Made by a program: the position numbers and the translations under genes. Positions 62,816 through 64,000 of a stretch of 64,000 bases of DNA are shown here, piece after piece. The notes under the pieces were generated by a model. It saw only the letters and a list, made by a program, of their open reading frames with translations, was not told the DNA's origin and did no database searches. The stretch's first letter is position 1. Every line of letters begins with the position of its first letter. The DNA lies in NCBI GenBank assembly GCA_947454235.1, contig CANGIY010000013.1, forward strand, positions 1 to 64,000, in the 5' to 3' direction. This DNA comes from Chitinophagaceae bacterium. GTDB lineage: Bacteria; Bacteroidota; Bacteroidia; Chitinophagales; Chitinophagaceae.

Positions 62816-63373
62816 TTAATTCGCATCTAACCTCGACATGCTTGCCACTTTTCGTATCTCAATATCCATTTTTGCGGCTGTTTCATGTAACCTGTGCAAA
62901 AGCTCTTGGCGCAAATAGTCGGTATTGGCAAAACCACTTTTAAAAAGGCTAGTAATGCTTTTTATGGTTGCAGCATAGCTTCGTATATCATTTGTTTGAA
63001 GTGTAGCTATTTCACTGAGTCTGGCGATAGATGTCATGTCTTTAAAAAATGCGACACTGAACACCCTACCCGCTTCTTCATACCTCAATGCGCCTGAAAT
63101 AAGCACCGGCTTTATCTTTCCCTTATTGGTAAGAATGCGGGCTTCTACTTCTTTGTAGTCATCAGAGGCAACAAAATTTTTGAACTTCTCACTCACTTCA
63201 AGCAAATCTTCTTTGGGGTGAAGCGCTGTTTGGTGGCGACCAACTAAATCCTCGGTTGTTGTTTCAAACAATCTTGCTGCCGCTTCGTTTGCAAAAATAA
63301 TTATCCCGGTACCTGCATCTGCAATAAAAAGCGCATCAAATGCACCCGCGGTCAAAGACTGAACCACCCCCAT
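62816..63373 (-). CDS. PAS protein with DHp-like helix, His replaced by Asn
   Basis: 185 residues, same layout as its neighbour: PAS domain (DALFIADAGTGIIIFANEAAARL, VAFFKDMTSIARL) and a helix pair where the H-box reads IATLQTNDIRSYAATIKS, so the phosphoacceptor position is Asn. The frame reaches 63394, but the ATG at 63371-63373 aligns with the paralogue's start (MGVVQSL against MGLVKSL) and lies 6 bases after a -7 box (63380-63387). It therefore cannot be phosphorylated as its sister might be. Confidence 0.75.
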   Translation of the reverse strand: MGVVQSLTAGAFDALFIADAGTGIIIFANEAAARLFETTTEDLVGRHQTALHPKEDLLEVSEKFKNFVASDDYKEVEARILTNKGKIKPVLISGALRYEEAGRVFSVAFFKDMTSIARLSEIATLQTNDIRSYAATIKSITSLFKSGFANTDYLRQELLHRLHETAAKMDIEIRKVASMSRLDAN

Positions 63374-63379
63374 AGGGAG

Positions 63380-63387
63380 CAAATATA
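63380..63387 (-). promoter_or_regulatory. -7 promoter element of the PAS gene pair
   Basis: TATATTTG on the minus strand, 6 bases before the ATG at 63373, implying little or no leader. Confidence 0.5.
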
Positions 63388-63594
63388 ATTGCAAAATAAA
63401 TCTATAATACCACTATAATTAGTGATGCAGCCTACTATTCCGCCGCTAGGATCTATAAATTGAAACTTGTCAATATTTTGTTCAATCTCTGTTAAATAAA
63501 TGCACTAAAAACATGAACAGAACTGCCAAAACTTCACAAAAAAATTCTCACATTTTTCAAAAAAAAATCCGAGCTAATCAGGAAAACGCACGCA

Positions 63595-64000
63595 TTATTC
63601 AACAACTATCGTCTTTTTTAAACTTACCTCCGCTTCCCTATTCAACGTAAGTATATAAACTCCTTTTGCCAGGCCGGTAACATCAATTACGGATTTCAAC
63701 TGTTGTTGTGTTTTTGATACAACACAGCGACCGTCCAAAGTAGACAATGTAACATTAAAATTCACAGCCCAGTCCATGGCATCAATTGTCAATAAACCTG
63801 AAACAGGATTGGGATACACCGACACAACAGGTAAGCGAACATTTTGCGTCAACAAATGACAGTCGTACACCTTAATTAGTTTTGTTATAACAGCTACGCC
63901 GCAAGTGCCGGTAACGGTGTATTTTACAGTATCTACACCTAGACCAGCCCCCGTAACAACACCCGATGAAGTTATAGAGGCATTACTGTTTGATACCTCC
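63595..64000 (-). CDS. 3' end of an Ig-like-repeat T9SS cargo gene (5' end outside window)
   Basis: The minus-strand frame is open to the right edge. The visible 135 residues are the end of an Ig-like repeat (SSGVVTGAGLGVDTVKYT, TGTCG) of the same type as the 12 repeats of the protein at 52136-55540, then a T9SS type A sorting domain (VSVYPNPVSGLLTI, LAKGVYILTLNREAEV) and a final basic/hydrophobic end. It is therefore another secreted surface protein. Its N-terminus and repeat count are not visible. Confidence 0.85.
   Translation of the reverse strand, partial: EVSNSNASITSSGVVTGAGLGVDTVKYTVTGTCGVAVITKLIKVYDCHLLTQNVRLPVVSVYPNPVSGLLTIDAMDWAVNFNVTLSTLDGRCVVSKTQQQLKSVIDVTGLAKGVYILTLNREAEVSLKKTIVVE

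Noticed and set aside
1-64000. tRNA, rRNA or riboswitch
   Set aside because: No intergenic stretch showed a tRNA cloverleaf with a TTCGA-type arm, rRNA sequence or a riboswitch core I could recognise by eye; a covariance-model scan would be needed to exclude small RNAs.

Overview
The window is a chromosomal segment of a Bacteroidota bacterium, most likely of the Chitinophagales/Chitinophagaceae type. The evidence is a complete type IX secretion/gliding core in the order gldK-gldL-gldM-gldN (minus strand, 29073 to 23876), several secreted proteins ending in T9SS sorting domains, a DUF5686/carboxypeptidase-regulatory-domain outer membrane protein, and Bacteroidota-type promoters (TAnnTTTG -7 boxes, some with a TTG about 20 nt upstream) instead of clear Shine-Dalgarno sites. 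No rRNA, tRNA or CRISPR array was recognised.

Layout. 1-1255: 3' part of a secreted NHL-repeat T9SS cargo gene. 1256-1857: gene-free mosaic of short palindromic repeats. 1858-6124: surE, an ABC-2 permease, a GlsB/YeaQ-like membrane protein, and DUF3822-like/rsmD/coaD. 6177-10942: a collagen-motif lipoprotein, a dicarboxylate symporter, glyA and two poorly known genes. 11022-15156: Gfo/Idh oxidoreductase, lipoprotein, polyprenyl sugar-phosphate transferase, cvfB. 15212-19862: an AraC-type regulator followed by a tight run YHS, DoxX, DinB, NRDE, ATP-grasp and LysE-like. 19888-23683: a lone nuoA, then ferredoxin and korAB. 23876-29073: gldNMLK. 29566-33759: pfkB-family kinase, flavin reductase, degenerate ureohydrolase and hflX. 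33956-44229: DUF5686 protein, tatC, rpiB, comF, FadL-like porin, SGNH lipoprotein, a second NHL T9SS cargo and a YkgJ-like protein. 44280-48333: BrkB, then an accessory patch with a frameshifted restriction-modification enzyme and a broken antitoxin/zeta-toxin pair, bracketed by copies of the palindromic repeat. 48392-55540: pyruvate carboxylase and a 1134-residue repeat cargo protein. 55681-64000: yidD, gamma-carbonic-anhydrase-like protein, ArsR regulator, tsaB/ridA (divergent), a TPR sensor, argS, two short PAS proteins and the 3' end of another repeat cargo gene.

Most genes are ordinary core functions: central metabolism (korAB, pyc, glyA, rpiB), translation and RNA modification (argS, tsaB, rsmD, hflX) and envelope export (gld genes, tatC, yidD). 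The more unusual content is the dispersed hairpin repeat family and the repeat-bracketed island; three short sensor-type proteins that carry a histidine-kinase dimerisation motif but no ATPase domain (one has Asn for His); an arginase-fold protein lacking two expected metal ligands; a translationally overlapped Ntn-like/ATP-grasp/exporter gene trio; and -7 boxes so close to start codons that several mRNAs may be leaderless. All functional calls come from reading the sequence and remembered family motifs; no database search was run.
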